DNA of 64,000 bases, taken from NCBI RefSeq assembly GCF_905397275.1, contig NZ_CAJPUY010000006.1, positions 1 to 64,000 of the forward strand, written 5' to 3'. Position numbers and translations under genes: made by a program. Every line of letters starts with the position of its first letter. Within the stretch, counting starts at the first letter, position 1. Source of the stretch: Cupriavidus yeoncheonensis (lineage in GTDB: Bacteria > Pseudomonadota > Gammaproteobacteria > Burkholderiales > Burkholderiaceae). Positions 38,800-48,782 of this stretch are shown here, piece after piece. A model generated the notes under the pieces. That model worked only from the letters and a program-made list of their open reading frames with translations, did not search any database and was not told where the DNA came from.

Positions 38800-39588
38800 A
38801 TGAACTTCACCACGCTAACCGTCAACGTTGCCAGCCACATCGCCACCGTCACGCTGAACCGGCCCGATGTGCGCAACGCCTTCAATGAAACCGTCATTGC
38901 CGAACTGACCGGCGCCTTCCGAGCGCTCGGCGGCATGGACGAGGTGCGGGCCATCGTGCTCGCCGGCAGCGGGCCGGCATTCTGTGCGGGTGCGGACCTG
39001 AACTGGATGAAGAAGATGGCCGGCTACTCGGAAGACGAGAACCGGGCCGATGCGCTGACGCTCGCGCAGATGCTGCACACCATCTGGTCGTGTCCGCGGC
39101 CGGTCATTGCGCGTATCCACGGGGACACGTACGCCGGTGGCGTGGGGCTGGTCGCCGCCTGCGATATCGCGGTGGCGGCGGAGCATGCGCACTTCTGCCT
39201 GTCGGAGGCGCGGCTGGGCCTGCTGCCCGCGACGATCAGCCCGTATGTGATTCGCGCCATGGGGGAGCAGGCGTCGCGGCGATATTTCATCACGGCGGAG
39301 CGCTTTGACGCGGCAGAGGCCCTGCGCCTGGGCTTCGTGCATGCGGTCGTGCCCGCGGAAGCGCTGGATGCCAAGGTGGCGGAGATTGCCGCGGCACTGG
39401 TCGCCAATAGCCCCCACGCCGTACGTGAAAGCAAGCGGCTGGTGCAGGACGTCGCTGGCCGGGTCATCGACAACGACTTGCTGGCCGACACGGCGGACCG
39501 GATTGCCAAGATCCGTGCCTCGGCGGAAGGGAAGGAGGGCGTGCGGTCGTTCCTGGAGAAGCGGTCGCCGTCGTGGCGGCCGGGGTGA
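38800..39588 (+). CDS. liuC: Methylglutaconyl-CoA hydratase-like enoyl-CoA hydratase
   Basis: A 262-residue crotonase: the oxyanion loops are in LAGSGPAFCAGADLNWMKKM (around residues 53-72) and HGDTYAGGVGLVAACDIAVA (around 108-127). CAGADLNWMK is characteristic of LiuC-type 3-methylglutaconyl-CoA hydratases, which form HMG-CoA. The gene lies between liuB and the bio operon. The start at 38800 follows CCGGAGCGCAAC. It is followed by a palindrome and the bio control region. Confidence 0.9.
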   Translation: MNFTTLTVNVASHIATVTLNRPDVRNAFNETVIAELTGAFRALGGMDEVRAIVLAGSGPAFCAGADLNWMKKMAGYSEDENRADALTLAQMLHTIWSCPRPVIARIHGDTYAGGVGLVAACDIAVAAEHAHFCLSEARLGLLPATISPYVIRAMGEQASRRYFITAERFDAAEALRLGFVHAVVPAEALDAKVAEIAAALVANSPHAVRESKRLVQDVAGRVIDNDLLADTADRIAKIRASAEGKEGVRSFLEKRSPSWRPG

Positions 39589-39616
39589 GGCCGGGGCGTT
39601 TTTCCACGTTTTGTCC

Positions 39617-39646
39617 GCTCCCCTCTCCCGATTGCGGGAGAGGGCG
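39617..39646. repeat. Dispersed intergenic palindrome, copy 3
   Basis: CCCTCTCCCG (39621-39630) and CGGGAGAGGG (39635-39644) form a perfect 10-bp stem around ATTG. It lies in the 325-base gap between liuC and bioA. The rest of that gap is less GC-rich and presumably holds the bio promoter, but no BirA- or BioR-type operator was recognised. Confidence 0.75.
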
Positions 39647-39913
39647 TCACTCCGCGGGCCTTTAACGCGTGTCGCGGCAAAATAAACCTTCAGCAACTTG
39701 CGTGAAGATCGCAGCACGCTAACGACAATGGTAGTGCTTCGTTCTCCCAACGGCTGTCTATTCCCCATAACCTGTCGCTAACTCAAAAAATCCACAGCCA
39801 TTGCCAATCCTGACGGGACATTCCTAACATGACCCTCCCCGACCCCGCCAACGTCGACCTGCCCGGCCCAGCCGCAGGCGCCGGGCGCGGAGGGTCAACA
39901 AAGGAGGACTCCC

Positions 39914-41320
39914 TTGGAACAACAGTCCCTGCAAGCCACGGCCGAGACGCTTGGCCAGCGCAGCCAGCGCGCGGTCTGGCATCCGTGCACGCGGCTGCGC
40001 CCTGACGACGGTGCCACGCCGCTGGCCATCGTGCGCGGCGAAGGCCCCTGGCTTCACGATGCCGACGGCCGGCGCTATTTCGATGCCACCAGCTCATGGT
40101 GGGTCAACCTGTTCGGCCACGCCAACCCGAAGATCAACGCCGCGCTGGCGGACCAGCTGCAGACGCTGGAGCACGTCATGCTGGCCGGCTGCACCCATGC
40201 GCCGGCCGTCGAGCTGGCCGAACGCCTGTCGGCGCTGACCGGCGGCGCGCTGGGACACGCGTTCTACGCCTCGGACGGCGCGTCGGCGGTGGAGATCGCG
40301 CTCAAGATGAGCTTCCATTACTGGCGCAATACCGGCCTGCCGGCCAAGCGCGAGTTCGCCTGCCTGGCCAACGGCTACCACGGTGAAACCGTGGGTGCGC
40401 TGGGCGTGACCGACCTCGACGTCTTCCGCGATGCCTATGACCCGCTGATCCGGCGCGCGCACGTCGTGATGTCGCCCGACGCGCGCCAGGCCGCACCGGG
40501 CGAGACCGCCGCCGACGTCGCCGCGCGCGCACTGGCCGCGCTGGAGACGCTGCTGCGCGAACGCGCGGGCCAGATCGCCGCGCTGATCGTCGAGCCGCTG
40601 GTGCAGGGCGCCGCCGGCATGGCCATGCACGACCCGTCCTACCTGGAAGGCGCGCGCGCCCTGTGCGACCGCTACCGCGTCCATCTGATCGCCGACGAGA
40701 TCGCCGTCGGCTGCGGGCGCACCGGCACCTTCTTCGCGTGGGAGCAGTGCCGCGACGGCGAGCAGCCGCTGCCCGCGCATGCGTGGCCCGACTTCCTGTG
40801 CCTGTCCAAGGGCATCAGTGGCGGCTACCTGCCGCTGTCGCTGGTGCTGTCGCGCCCGGAGATCCAGCGCGCCTTCGTCGCCGACGAACTCGCGCGCAGC
40901 TTCCTGCATTCGCATTCCTATACGGGCAACCCGCTGGCCTGCCGCGCCGCGCTGGCCACGCTCGACCTGTTTGCGCAGGACGACGTGATCGCACAGAACC
41001 GCGACCGGGCGCAGTGGCTGGCCGACGCGATGACGCCGTTCGCCGGCGATGCGCGCCTGCACCGCATGCGCCAGCGCGGCCTGATCTGGGCCGTCGATGT
41101 GCGCGACGAGGTGGCCGGCGAAGGCTTCTCCGGACGCTTCCACCAGGCTGCGCGAGCGCGCGAGCTGCTCGTGCGGCCGATCGGCAACACGCTGTACGTG
41201 ATGCCGCCCTATGTCTTCGACGCCGCGCAGGCGCGCTGGCTGGCCGGGCAACTGCTCGCCACGCTGGACGATGTGCTCGGTCCCACCCATGCCAGCGAGG
41301 AGGTCCGCCATGCTGCTTGA
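39914..41320 (+). CDS. bioA: Adenosylmethionine--8-amino-7-oxononanoate aminotransferase
   Basis: A 468-residue PLP enzyme making 7,8-diaminopelargonate in biotin synthesis. Family signatures are [17 protein letters not shown], the PLP-contact [17 protein letters not shown], the acid motif [16 protein letters not shown] and the Schiff-base lysine in [15 protein letters not shown]. It starts with TTG at 39914; AAGGAGG at 39901-39907 fixes the start. It opens the bioAFDB operon and overlaps bioF by eleven bases. Confidence 0.96.
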   Translation: MEQQSLQATAETLGQRSQRAVWHPCTRLRPDDGATPLAIVRGEGPWLHDADGRRYFDATSSWWVNLFGHANPKINAALADQLQTLEHVMLAGCTHAPAVELAERLSALTGGALGHAFYASDGASAVEIALKMSFHYWRNTGLPAKREFACLANGYHGETVGALGVTDLDVFRDAYDPLIRRAHVVMSPDARQAAPGETAADVAARALAALETLLRERAGQIAALIVEPLVQGAAGMAMHDPSYLEGARALCDRYRVHLIADEIAVGCGRTGTFFAWEQCRDGEQPLPAHAWPDFLCLSKGISGGYLPLSLVLSRPEIQRAFVADELARSFLHSHSYTGNPLACRAALATLDLFAQDDVIAQNRDRAQWLADAMTPFAGDARLHRMRQRGLIWAVDVRDEVAGEGFSGRFHQAARARELLVRPIGNTLYVMPPYVFDAAQARWLAGQLLATLDDVLGPTHASEEVRHAA

Positions 41321-42536
41321 ACAACTGCGCCGCGCCGCCGAGGAACGCCAGGCCCGCGCGCTCACGCGCCGGCGCCGCATCGCGCATACGGCCTGCGCGC
41401 CGCACCAGTCCGTCGGGCCGGTGGATGCGCCCGCTCCGCAGTCCTTGCTGACGTTCTGCAGCAACGACTACATGGGCCTGGCCAGCCATCCCGATGTCGT
41501 CGCCGCGCTCGCCGAAGGCGCGCGGCTGTATGGCGCCGGCAGCGGCGCCTCGCACCTGGTCAGCGGCCATTCGCTGGCGCACGCGCGGCTCGAAGAGGAA
41601 CTGGCGCGCTGGTTTGCCCCGTACATTCCGCAAGCGCGCACGCTGTATTTCTGCACGGGCTACATGGCCAATCTGGCCGTGCTGACGGCGCTGGGCACCG
41701 CGGGCGCGACGCTGTTCTGCGAATCGCTGAACCATGCCTCGCTGATCGACGGCGCCCGGCTCGCGCGCGCCGACGTGCAGCGCTACCCGCACTGCGATGC
41801 CGCCGCGCTGGACGCGCTGCTCGGCGCCAGCACCAGCGCGCTCAAGCTGATCGTGACCGACAGCGTGTTCAGCATGGACGGCGATGTGGCGCCGCTGGCC
41901 GAACTGCTCGCGCTGGCCGAGCGCCACGATGCGTGGATCATCGTCGACGATGCGCACGGCTTCGGCGTGCTCGGCGACGATGGCCACGGCGTGCTGCAGG
42001 CGCTGGGGCTGAACTCGGAGCGCTTCATCTATATCGGCACGCTCGGCAAGGCCGCCGGCGTGGCAGGCGCCTTCGTGGCCGCGCACGAGACCATCATCGA
42101 ACACCTCGTCAACACCGCGCGGCCCTACATCTACACCACGGCCGCGCCGCCTGCGGTGGCCCACGCACTGCTGGCGAGCCTGGCGATCCTCGAAGGCGAG
42201 GAGGGCCGGCAACGCCGCGCCAACCTGAACCGGCTGATCGCGGACCTGCGCGCGGGCCTGGCGCCGCTGGCGACGGCAGCGGGCTGGCAGTTGGGCGACA
42301 GCGCGACCGCCGTGCAGCCGCTGATCGTCGGCGACAACGCCACCTCGCTCGCGCTGTCGGCGCGGCTGGAGGCCGACGGCATCCGCGTGGGCGCGATCCG
42401 GCCGCCGACCGTGCCGGAGGGCACTGCGCGGCTGCGCATCACGCTGTCGGCTTCGCACACGGCCGCCGACGTACAGCGGCTGGTCGGCGTGCTGGCCGGC
42501 GCCGTGATGCGCGAAGCCAAGCAGGAGGCCGCATGA
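41310..42536 (+). CDS. bioF: 8-Amino-7-oxononanoate synthase
   Basis: A 408-residue PLP alpha-oxoamine synthase that condenses pimeloyl-thioester with alanine. Visible motifs: [55 protein letters not shown] and the PLP lysine in [15 protein letters not shown]. The start ATG at 41310 follows GCGAGGAGG. It overlaps bioA and overlaps bioD as ATGA, so translation is coupled through the operon. Confidence 0.96.
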   Translation: MLLEQLRRAAEERQARALTRRRRIAHTACAPHQSVGPVDAPAPQSLLTFCSNDYMGLASHPDVVAALAEGARLYGAGSGASHLVSGHSLAHARLEEELARWFAPYIPQARTLYFCTGYMANLAVLTALGTAGATLFCESLNHASLIDGARLARADVQRYPHCDAAALDALLGASTSALKLIVTDSVFSMDGDVAPLAELLALAERHDAWIIVDDAHGFGVLGDDGHGVLQALGLNSERFIYIGTLGKAAGVAGAFVAAHETIIEHLVNTARPYIYTTAAPPAVAHALLASLAILEGEEGRQRRANLNRLIADLRAGLAPLATAAGWQLGDSATAVQPLIVGDNATSLALSARLEADGIRVGAIRPPTVPEGTARLRITLSASHTAADVQRLVGVLAGAVMREAKQEAA

Positions 42537-43270
42537 GCCAGCCTGCGAAGTTCCAGTGCTTTGTCACCGGCACCGATACCGGCGTGGGCAAGACCCATGC
42601 GAGCGCCACGCTGCTGCACGCGCTGCGCGCGGCCGGCTATGCCACCGTCGGCATGAAGCCGGTGGCCAGCGGCAGCGAATGGCGCGGCGACCACTGGCAC
42701 AACGATGACGTGGCCGCGCTGCGTGCCGCCAGCTCGGTCACGGTGCCGCTGGCGCAGACCTGTCCGTTCCTGCTGCGCACGCCGTGCTCGCCGCACCTGG
42801 CCGCCGCGCAGGAAGGCGCGCGCATCACGCGCGCACCGATCCGCCATGCCTTCGACGCGCTGCGCGAGCAGGCCGATGCGGTCGTCGTCGAAGGCGTCGG
42901 CGGCTTCCACGTGCCGCTCGATACCGGCGCGGTGCGCTGGAGCACGGCCGACCTTGCCGAGATGCTGGCGCTGCCGGTGGTCATGGTGGTGGGTATCCGA
43001 CTGGGCTGCCTGAACCACGCCGTGCTGACCGCCGAGGCCATCCGCGCGCGCGGGCTCACGCTGGCCGGCTGGATCGCCAACCGCATCGACCCGGACATGC
43101 TGCTCGCCGGGGAGAACATCGCCACGCTGCACGAAGCGCTCGATGCGCCGTGCCTGGGCGAGCTGCCCTGGCAAGTGGCGCCGGCCGACGCCGCCGCGCG
43201 CCTCGACCTCGCGCCGCTGCTTGCCCAACCTGATCCATACCAGTCCGAGGCCCAAGACCTCGCTGCATAA
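42533..43270 (+). CDS. bioD: Dethiobiotin synthetase
   Basis: A 245-residue ATP-dependent carboxylase closing the ureido ring. The P-loop [20 protein letters not shown] is at residues 8-27, [12 protein letters not shown] follows, and the acid segment [14 protein letters not shown] is near residue 120. ATGA overlap with bioF. The bioB start follows 19 bases after its stop. Confidence 0.96.
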   Translation: MSQPAKFQCFVTGTDTGVGKTHASATLLHALRAAGYATVGMKPVASGSEWRGDHWHNDDVAALRAASSVTVPLAQTCPFLLRTPCSPHLAAAQEGARITRAPIRHAFDALREQADAVVVEGVGGFHVPLDTGAVRWSTADLAEMLALPVVMVVGIRLGCLNHAVLTAEAIRARGLTLAGWIANRIDPDMLLAGENIATLHEALDAPCLGELPWQVAPADAAARLDLAPLLAQPDPYQSEAQDLAA

Positions 43271-43289
43271 CATAAAACACAAGCCGATC

Positions 43290-44315
43290 ATGACCCAAGC
43301 CAATCAGACCGTCGCCACCATTTCCGCCGAATCGCTGCGCCAGACCGCACGCAACCACGCGCTGCCCGAAGACGCCCGCTGGCGCGTCGACGACGTCGCC
43401 GCGCTGTTCGCGCTGCCCTTCAACGACCTGCTGTTCCGCGCGCAGCAGGTGCACCGCGAGAACTTCGACGCCAACACCGTGCAGCTGTCCACGCTGCTGT
43501 CGATCAAGACCGGCGGGTGCGAAGAGGATTGCGGCTACTGCCCGCAGAGCGCGCACCACGATGCGGGCGTCAAGGCCGAGAAGCTGATGGCGCTCGATGA
43601 AGTGCTGGACGCCGCCCGTGCCGCCAAGGCCAACGGCGCCACGCGCTTCTGCATGGGGGCCGCCTGGCGCAGCCCGAAGGACCGCCACCTGGAGCCGGTG
43701 ATGGACATGGTGCGCGAGGTCAAGGCCATGGGGCTGGAGACCTGCGTCACGCTGGGCATGCTGAAGGCCGAGCAGGCGCAGGCGCTCAAGGACGCCGGCC
43801 TGGACTACTACAACCACAATCTCGACACCTCGCCGGAGTTCTACGGCAAGATCATCACCACGCGCACCTATCAGGACCGGCTCGATACCATCGGCCACGT
43901 GCGCGATGCCGGCATCAATGTCTGCTGCGGCGGCATCGTCGGCATGGGTGAATCGCGCGAGGCGCGCGCCGGGCTGATCGCGCAGCTCGCCAATATGGAT
44001 CCGTATCCGGAGTCGGTGCCCATCAACAACCTGGTGCAGGTGGAAGGCACGCCGCTGGCCGGAACCGACCCGCTCGACCCGTTCGAGTTTGTCCGCACCA
44101 TTGCCGTGGCGCGCATCACCATGCCGGGCGCGATGGTGCGCCTGTCCGCGGGACGCGAGGCGATGGAAGAAGCCTTGCAGGCGCTGTGCTTCATGGCCGG
44201 CGCCAATTCCATCTTCTACGGCGACAAGCTGCTGACCACCGGCAACCCGCAGGCCGACCGCGATCGCGCGCTGCTGGCCCGCCTGGACATCCGTGCGGAA
44301 GGCTGCGCAGGCTGA
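43290..44315 (+). CDS. bioB: Biotin synthase
   Basis: A 341-residue radical SAM enzyme inserting sulfur into dethiobiotin. The 4Fe-4S cysteines are Cys77, Cys81 and Cys84 in [25 protein letters not shown] and [16 protein letters not shown] are standard BioB signatures. The ATG at 43290 is chosen because the protein then starts [10 protein letters not shown]; an upstream in-frame extension only overlaps bioD. It ends the bio operon, 73 bases before liuD, whose product needs biotin. Confidence 0.96.
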   Translation: MTQANQTVATISAESLRQTARNHALPEDARWRVDDVAALFALPFNDLLFRAQQVHRENFDANTVQLSTLLSIKTGGCEEDCGYCPQSAHHDAGVKAEKLMALDEVLDAARAAKANGATRFCMGAAWRSPKDRHLEPVMDMVREVKAMGLETCVTLGMLKAEQAQALKDAGLDYYNHNLDTSPEFYGKIITTRTYQDRLDTIGHVRDAGINVCCGGIVGMGESREARAGLIAQLANMDPYPESVPINNLVQVEGTPLAGTDPLDPFEFVRTIAVARITMPGAMVRLSAGREAMEEALQALCFMAGANSIFYGDKLLTTGNPQADRDRALLARLDIRAEGCAG

Positions 44316-44388
44316 ATAGTTAAGAAATCACCACGCGCAGAGCTCCCCGCCGTAAGATCCCGATAACCGGGTAAAAAGGAGGGAGCTC

Positions 44389-46407
44389 ATGTTCAGCAAG
44401 ATCCTGATCGCGAACCGCGGCGAAATCGCCTGCCGCGTCGCCGCCACCTGCCGCCGGCTGGGCATCCGCACCGTCGCGGTGTACTCGGACGCCGACGCGG
44501 ATGCGCGTCACGTCGCCTTCTGCGACGAGGCCGTCCATATCGGCGGCGCCGCGGCGCGCGACAGCTACCTGCGCGCCGACCACATCATCGAGATGGCGAA
44601 GGAGACCGGCGCGCAGGCGATCCACCCCGGCTACGGCTTCCTCTCCGAGAACGAGGCCTTTGCCGAGGCCTGCGCCGCGGCGGGACTGGTCTTCATCGGC
44701 CCGCCGGCTTCGGCCATCCACGCGATGGGCAGCAAGAGCGCGGCCAAGCAGTTGATGGAAAAGGCCTCGGTGCCACTGGTGCCCGGCTACCACGGCGAAG
44801 ACCAGGACCCGGCGCTGCTGCGCCGCGAGGCCGACCGCATCGGCTACCCGGTGCTGCTCAAGGCCAGTGCCGGCGGCGGCGGCAAGGGCATGCGCGTGGT
44901 GGAATCGGGCGATGCCTTCGAGGCGGCGCTGGCCTCCGTCAAGCGCGAGGCCTCGGCCAGCTTCGGCGACGACAAGGTGCTCGTCGAAAAGTACCTGACC
45001 CGGCCGCGCCATATCGAAATCCAGGTGTTCGCCGATACCCGCGGCGACTGCGTCTACCTGTTCGAGCGCGACTGCTCGGTGCAGCGCCGCCACCAGAAGG
45101 TGCTGGAAGAAGCGCCCGCGCCGGGCATGACGGAAGAACGGCGCCGTGCGATGGGCGAAGCCGCCGTGGCCGCGGCCAAGGCGGTGGGCTATGTCGGCGC
45201 CGGCACGGTCGAGTTCATCGCCAACCAGGACGGCTCGTTCTACTTCATGGAAATGAACACGCGCCTGCAGGTCGAGCATCCGGTCACCGAGATGATCACC
45301 GGGCAGGACCTGGTCGAATGGCAACTGCGCGTGGCCGCCGGCGAGGCGCTGCCGCTGAAGCAGGAGCAACTCCGCATCGACGGCCACGCGCTCGAAGCGC
45401 GCATCTACGCCGAGAATCCCGACAAGCAGTTCCTGCCGTCCACCGGCACGCTGCGCTTCCTGCGCACGCCGCCGGCCGTGCAGTTCATGCGCGGCGGCGA
45501 CGCCCACGGCCCCGCCGGTGTTCGCATCGACGCCGGCGTGCGCGAGGGCGACACCATCAGCCCGTACTACGACCCGATGATCGCCAAGCTGATCGTCTGG
45601 GGCAAGGACCGCGACGAGGCGCTCGCGCGCATGCGCCAGGCGCTGGCGGCGTATCACGTCGTCGGCCTGTCGACCAACGTGGCGTTCCTGCAGCGGCTGG
45701 TGAAGTCCGAAGCGTTCCGCACGGCCGATCTCGACACGGGCCTGATCGAGCGCAACGAGGCCACGCTGTTCCCGGCGCCGGCGCCGGTCGGCATGGAGAT
45801 CATCGCGCTGGCGACCGCGGCGCTGCTCGACCGCGAAACGCGCGAGCGCCGCCTCGACGCGGCCGACCAGCATTCGCCGTGGACGCATGCCGGCGCGTGG
45901 CGGCTCAATGGCGGCGCCACGCGCACGCTGCGTTTCGTTTTCGGCAGCCATACGCTGGACGTCACGCTGACCGCGAACGAGCGCGGCAGCACGCTGATCT
46001 ATGCCGACCAGGCGGCGCCGTTCCGCGCATCGTGCCAGGCCGACGATATCCGCGTAGACCTTGGCACGCGCCGCGCGCATGGCCAGGTCCATGTGGAGGG
46101 CAACGACTTCCACGTCTTCTACGCGGGACGCCACGCGGTGCTCGGCTGGCTCGACCCGCTCGCGCATGCGGGCGAAACCGAGGGCGAGGGCGGCAAGCTG
46201 ACCGCGCCGATGCCGGGCAAGGTGATCGCCGTCATGGTCGAACCCGGCAGCACGGTGACGCGGGGCACGCCGCTGCTGGTGATGGAAGCCATGAAGATGG
46301 AACACACCATCAGCGCACCGGCCGACGGGGTCGTCAGCGAGATCCTGTACGGCGTGGGCGAGCAGGTGGCGGAAGGGGCCCAGCTGCTGGCTTTTGACGG
46401 GAAGTAG
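44389..46407 (+). CDS. liuD: Methylcrotonyl-CoA carboxylase, biotin-containing (alpha) subunit
   Basis: A 672-residue biotin carboxylase plus carrier. The ATP-grasp carboxylase half starts MFSKILIANRGEIACRVAAT, with the glycine-rich loop KASAGGGGKGMRVVE and FYFMEMNTRLQVEHPVTEMI; the C-terminal biotinyl domain has VMEAMKMEHT, with the biotinylated lysine at residue 636. Together with LiuB it carboxylates 3-methylcrotonyl-CoA. A GGAGGGAG ribosome site precedes the ATG, and it lies directly after bioB. Confidence 0.95.
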   Translation: MFSKILIANRGEIACRVAATCRRLGIRTVAVYSDADADARHVAFCDEAVHIGGAAARDSYLRADHIIEMAKETGAQAIHPGYGFLSENEAFAEACAAAGLVFIGPPASAIHAMGSKSAAKQLMEKASVPLVPGYHGEDQDPALLRREADRIGYPVLLKASAGGGGKGMRVVESGDAFEAALASVKREASASFGDDKVLVEKYLTRPRHIEIQVFADTRGDCVYLFERDCSVQRRHQKVLEEAPAPGMTEERRRAMGEAAVAAAKAVGYVGAGTVEFIANQDGSFYFMEMNTRLQVEHPVTEMITGQDLVEWQLRVAAGEALPLKQEQLRIDGHALEARIYAENPDKQFLPSTGTLRFLRTPPAVQFMRGGDAHGPAGVRIDAGVREGDTISPYYDPMIAKLIVWGKDRDEALARMRQALAAYHVVGLSTNVAFLQRLVKSEAFRTADLDTGLIERNEATLFPAPAPVGMEIIALATAALLDRETRERRLDAADQHSPWTHAGAWRLNGGATRTLRFVFGSHTLDVTLTANERGSTLIYADQAAPFRASCQADDIRVDLGTRRAHGQVHVEGNDFHVFYAGRHAVLGWLDPLAHAGETEGEGGKLTAPMPGKVIAVMVEPGSTVTRGTPLLVMEAMKMEHTISAPADGVVSEILYGVGEQVAEGAQLLAFDGK

Positions 46408-46484
46408 GCCCCCGCCGGCAGGTGCTGTGGCGCCTGTCGGCGGAAACGGGGTCCGGAGCGCGTCTGGTGGCGGCGACTGCGGGA

Positions 46485-46517
46485 TGACGCTTTCCGGTTG
46501 GAATTTCGGATAATTCC
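46485..46517 (+). promoter_or_regulatory. Possible promoter with inverted repeat upstream of the adhesin
   Basis: GGAATT (46500-46505) and AATTCC (46512-46517) form a perfect six-base inverted repeat that encloses GATAAT (46509-46514), a -10-like hexamer. TGACGC at 46485-46490 is a weak -35 candidate 18 bases upstream. The stretch is AT-rich compared with its surroundings. Confidence 0.35.
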
Positions 46518-46579
46518 TACACGTGGCGGGATGCACCGTGGCTAGGATTGGCAGGGCCCGCAAGCCACCCCTATCCCCC

Positions 46580-47560
46580 ATGTTTCGAGCGTTCTGCCAA
46601 ACCGTTTTCCTTTTTGGGGCCGTCCTGATAGCCAGTCAGGCGTGGGCGACCTGTAGCAGCGTCGCCGGCGTAGCGATTTCGACCGTTACGTTGCCTGCCA
46701 ACCTGACAAGCGCGCGAGACCTGCCGATCGGAAGCACCCTTTACGACAGCGGTTGGGTTGATGCGTCTACTGGCGCCCAGTTCTATTGCACTGGAGGCGA
46801 AACATGGACCTATGGGTATAACGCGGCAATGACCCCGGTCCCGGCGGCTGGCGCTGGCGTTTATCAAACCACCGTCCCGGGCATCGGCGTGAGGGTTGGA
46901 TGGTCGGACATGAACCTCGGCAGGCCGGCCGACATCACACAGTCCAGGATCATGAATTGGCCGCGCAACTCCAGAGCGTTGGAGAGCTACGCTGTCAACT
47001 ATGGCTTTAGCTCCTCGTATCGCGTCCAGTTCATCAAGACCGGGAACATCGGGTCTGGCAACATTTCCTCTCCGAGCGCGTTTAGTTACAACGGCATCAT
47101 CAACACCCAGTTGAAGTTCAGCAGCTTGTCGATCCCTGTAGCGGCTGCCGGTTGCAGCATCACCGGCAGCGGCAACATCACCGTCAATCTTCCCAATGCA
47201 CGCGCGCAGAACTTTGGCGGTGTCGGATCGACACAAGGGGCGACCGCATTCAGCATTCCACTGGTTTGCGATGCAGGTGTCAGCGTGGCCTACAAACTCG
47301 ACGGACCTGCGGACCCATCGAACGCCCCCGGCGTTCTGGCAAACCAGACGGGCAGCGGAAAGGCGACCGGCGTTGGCGTGCAGGTCCTGCAAGGAAGTGC
47401 CCCGGTGACTCTCGGCGCAGTATCGCCCACCTTCATCCAGACGACACAAGCCAATCAGGCGGTCAGCATTCCGATGACCGCGCAGTACTACAAGACCAAT
47501 TCGGTCGTGAACAGCGGAAGCGTGAGTGCCATCGCGACACTGACCATGAACTATCAGTAG
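46580..47560 (+). CDS. Fimbrial-type adhesin/pilin (orphan)
   Basis: A 326-residue exported protein with signal peptide MFRAFCQTVFLFGAVLIASQ, cleaved near AWATC. The N-terminal half (residues 25-185) looks like a tip-adhesin domain; the C-terminal half (GCSITGSGNITVNLPNARAQ to the end) matches a pilin domain with two cysteines and the terminal beta strand ATLTMNYQ with penultimate tyrosine read by periplasmic chaperones. No chaperone or usher is nearby, so it depends on others elsewhere or is decaying. Its DNA is visibly less GC-rich and uses less biased third codon positions than its neighbours, suggesting acquisition. Confidence 0.8.
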   Translation: MFRAFCQTVFLFGAVLIASQAWATCSSVAGVAISTVTLPANLTSARDLPIGSTLYDSGWVDASTGAQFYCTGGETWTYGYNAAMTPVPAAGAGVYQTTVPGIGVRVGWSDMNLGRPADITQSRIMNWPRNSRALESYAVNYGFSSSYRVQFIKTGNIGSGNISSPSAFSYNGIINTQLKFSSLSIPVAAAGCSITGSGNITVNLPNARAQNFGGVGSTQGATAFSIPLVCDAGVSVAYKLDGPADPSNAPGVLANQTGSGKATGVGVQVLQGSAPVTLGAVSPTFIQTTQANQAVSIPMTAQYYKTNSVVNSGSVSAIATLTMNYQ

Positions 47561-47618
47561 CTGCCGCCGATCCGCAGCCGCAGGGTCCTTGCGTCCGCGA
47601 CGAGGCGCACAGAACCGA

Positions 47619-47649
47619 GGAAATGCCCCGCCCTGAACGGGGCATTTCC
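47619..47649. terminator. Perfect 12-bp hairpin after the adhesin gene
   Basis: GGAAATGCCCCG (47619-47630) and CGGGGCATTTCC (47638-47649) pair perfectly around a seven-base loop, 58 bases past the adhesin stop. There is no T-run outside the stem, so terminator function is likely but not certain. The remaining gap to ghrA is otherwise featureless. Confidence 0.55.
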
Positions 47650-47800
47650 GTGGCGGCTCGCTGCCCTGGGCCAGGCCGTTGTCCCCGCCGGTCAAATCGC
47701 AAAGGTGCCCGCCATGCGGAAGCCGCTTTCCCGCCATTCGCCCTCCTGCGTCATTCCTCTGCCAAAATAGCTGCCTGAGCCGAAACTCGCTGGAGTCAAC

Positions 47801-48742
47801 ATGAAGTTGCAGCTGTATGTCCCCGATGGCCGTTACGATCCGTGGATCGAAGGCTTCGCCGAGGCGCTGCCGGAAGCCGAATGCGTGATCTGGGACGACA
47901 GCCGCGGAGATCCTGCCGACTACGCCGTGGTCTGGCGCCCGCCCGTGGAGATGCTGCGCGGCCGCACCGACCTGAAGGCGGTGTTCAACCTCGGCGCCGG
48001 CGTGGACGGCATCCTGCGCCTGCGTGACCAGGACCCGGATGCGCTGCCCGCTGGCGTGCCGATCGTGCGCCTGGACGATGCCGGCATGGCCGCCCAGATG
48101 GCCGAATACGTCACCCATGCCGTGCTGCGCTATTTCCGCCGGCTGGACGACTACGCCGCCCAGCAGCAGGCCGGCAACTGGAAGTTCCTGAAGCCGCACC
48201 GCCGCGCGGACTTCACCGTCGGGGTGATGGGCGTTGGTGCGCTGGGCACGCATATCGCCCGCACGCTGGCCGGTTTCGGCTTTCCGGTGCGCGGCTGGAG
48301 CCGCTCCGCGCGCGCCGTCGAGGGCGTGGTGGGATTCCATGGCGATGCGGGCCGGGCCCCGTTCCTGGATGGCCTGCGCGTGCTGGTCAATGTCCTGCCG
48401 CTGACCCCGCAGACCGAGAACATCCTGAACGGCGAACTGTTCGGCAAGCTCGCCAGGGGCGCCTACGTGATCAATGTGGCGCGTGGCCAGCACCTGGCCG
48501 AGGAGGACCTGCTGGCGGCGGTGCAAGCCGGGCAGATCGCGGGCGCGACGCTGGACGTATTCCGCACCGAACCGCTGCCGGCTGCGCATCCGTTCTGGCA
48601 GGAGCCGCGCATCACCATCACGCCGCATATCTCGGCGCTGACGCTGCGCGAGGACAGCATCGCGCAGATCGCCGGCAAGATCCGCGCGCTGCGGGCCGGC
48701 CAGCCCATCGCCGGCGTGGTCGACCTGCAGCGCGGCTACTGA
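47801..48742 (+). CDS. ghrA: Glyoxylate/hydroxypyruvate reductase A-type dehydrogenase
   Basis: A 313-residue D-2-hydroxyacid dehydrogenase. The Rossmann motif is GVMGVGALGTHIARTLAGFG; catalytic Arg lies in VINVARGQHL, followed by the acid in LDVFRTEPLP and the histidine in ITPHISALT. Similarity in layout to GhrA supports reduction of glyoxylate or hydroxypyruvate with NADPH. It precedes liuE by 40 bases and may share its transcript, though no pathway link is evident beyond the aceK/glyoxylate theme. Confidence 0.88.
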   Translation: MKLQLYVPDGRYDPWIEGFAEALPEAECVIWDDSRGDPADYAVVWRPPVEMLRGRTDLKAVFNLGAGVDGILRLRDQDPDALPAGVPIVRLDDAGMAAQMAEYVTHAVLRYFRRLDDYAAQQQAGNWKFLKPHRRADFTVGVMGVGALGTHIARTLAGFGFPVRGWSRSARAVEGVVGFHGDAGRAPFLDGLRVLVNVLPLTPQTENILNGELFGKLARGAYVINVARGQHLAEEDLLAAVQAGQIAGATLDVFRTEPLPAAHPFWQEPRITITPHISALTLREDSIAQIAGKIRALRAGQPIAGVVDLQRGY

Positions 48743-48782
48743 ACCCTCGCCGCGCAAAGAACAACAGACCCTGGAGACAGCC

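Noticed and set aside
39647-39913. BirA- or BioR-type operator before bioA
   Set aside because: Neither a GTTTACAA-type BirA site nor a TTATAGATAA-type BioR box could be found by eye.
44320-46581. A 753-codon minus-strand frame over liuD
   Set aside because: Antisense shadow of a clear biotin carboxylase gene.
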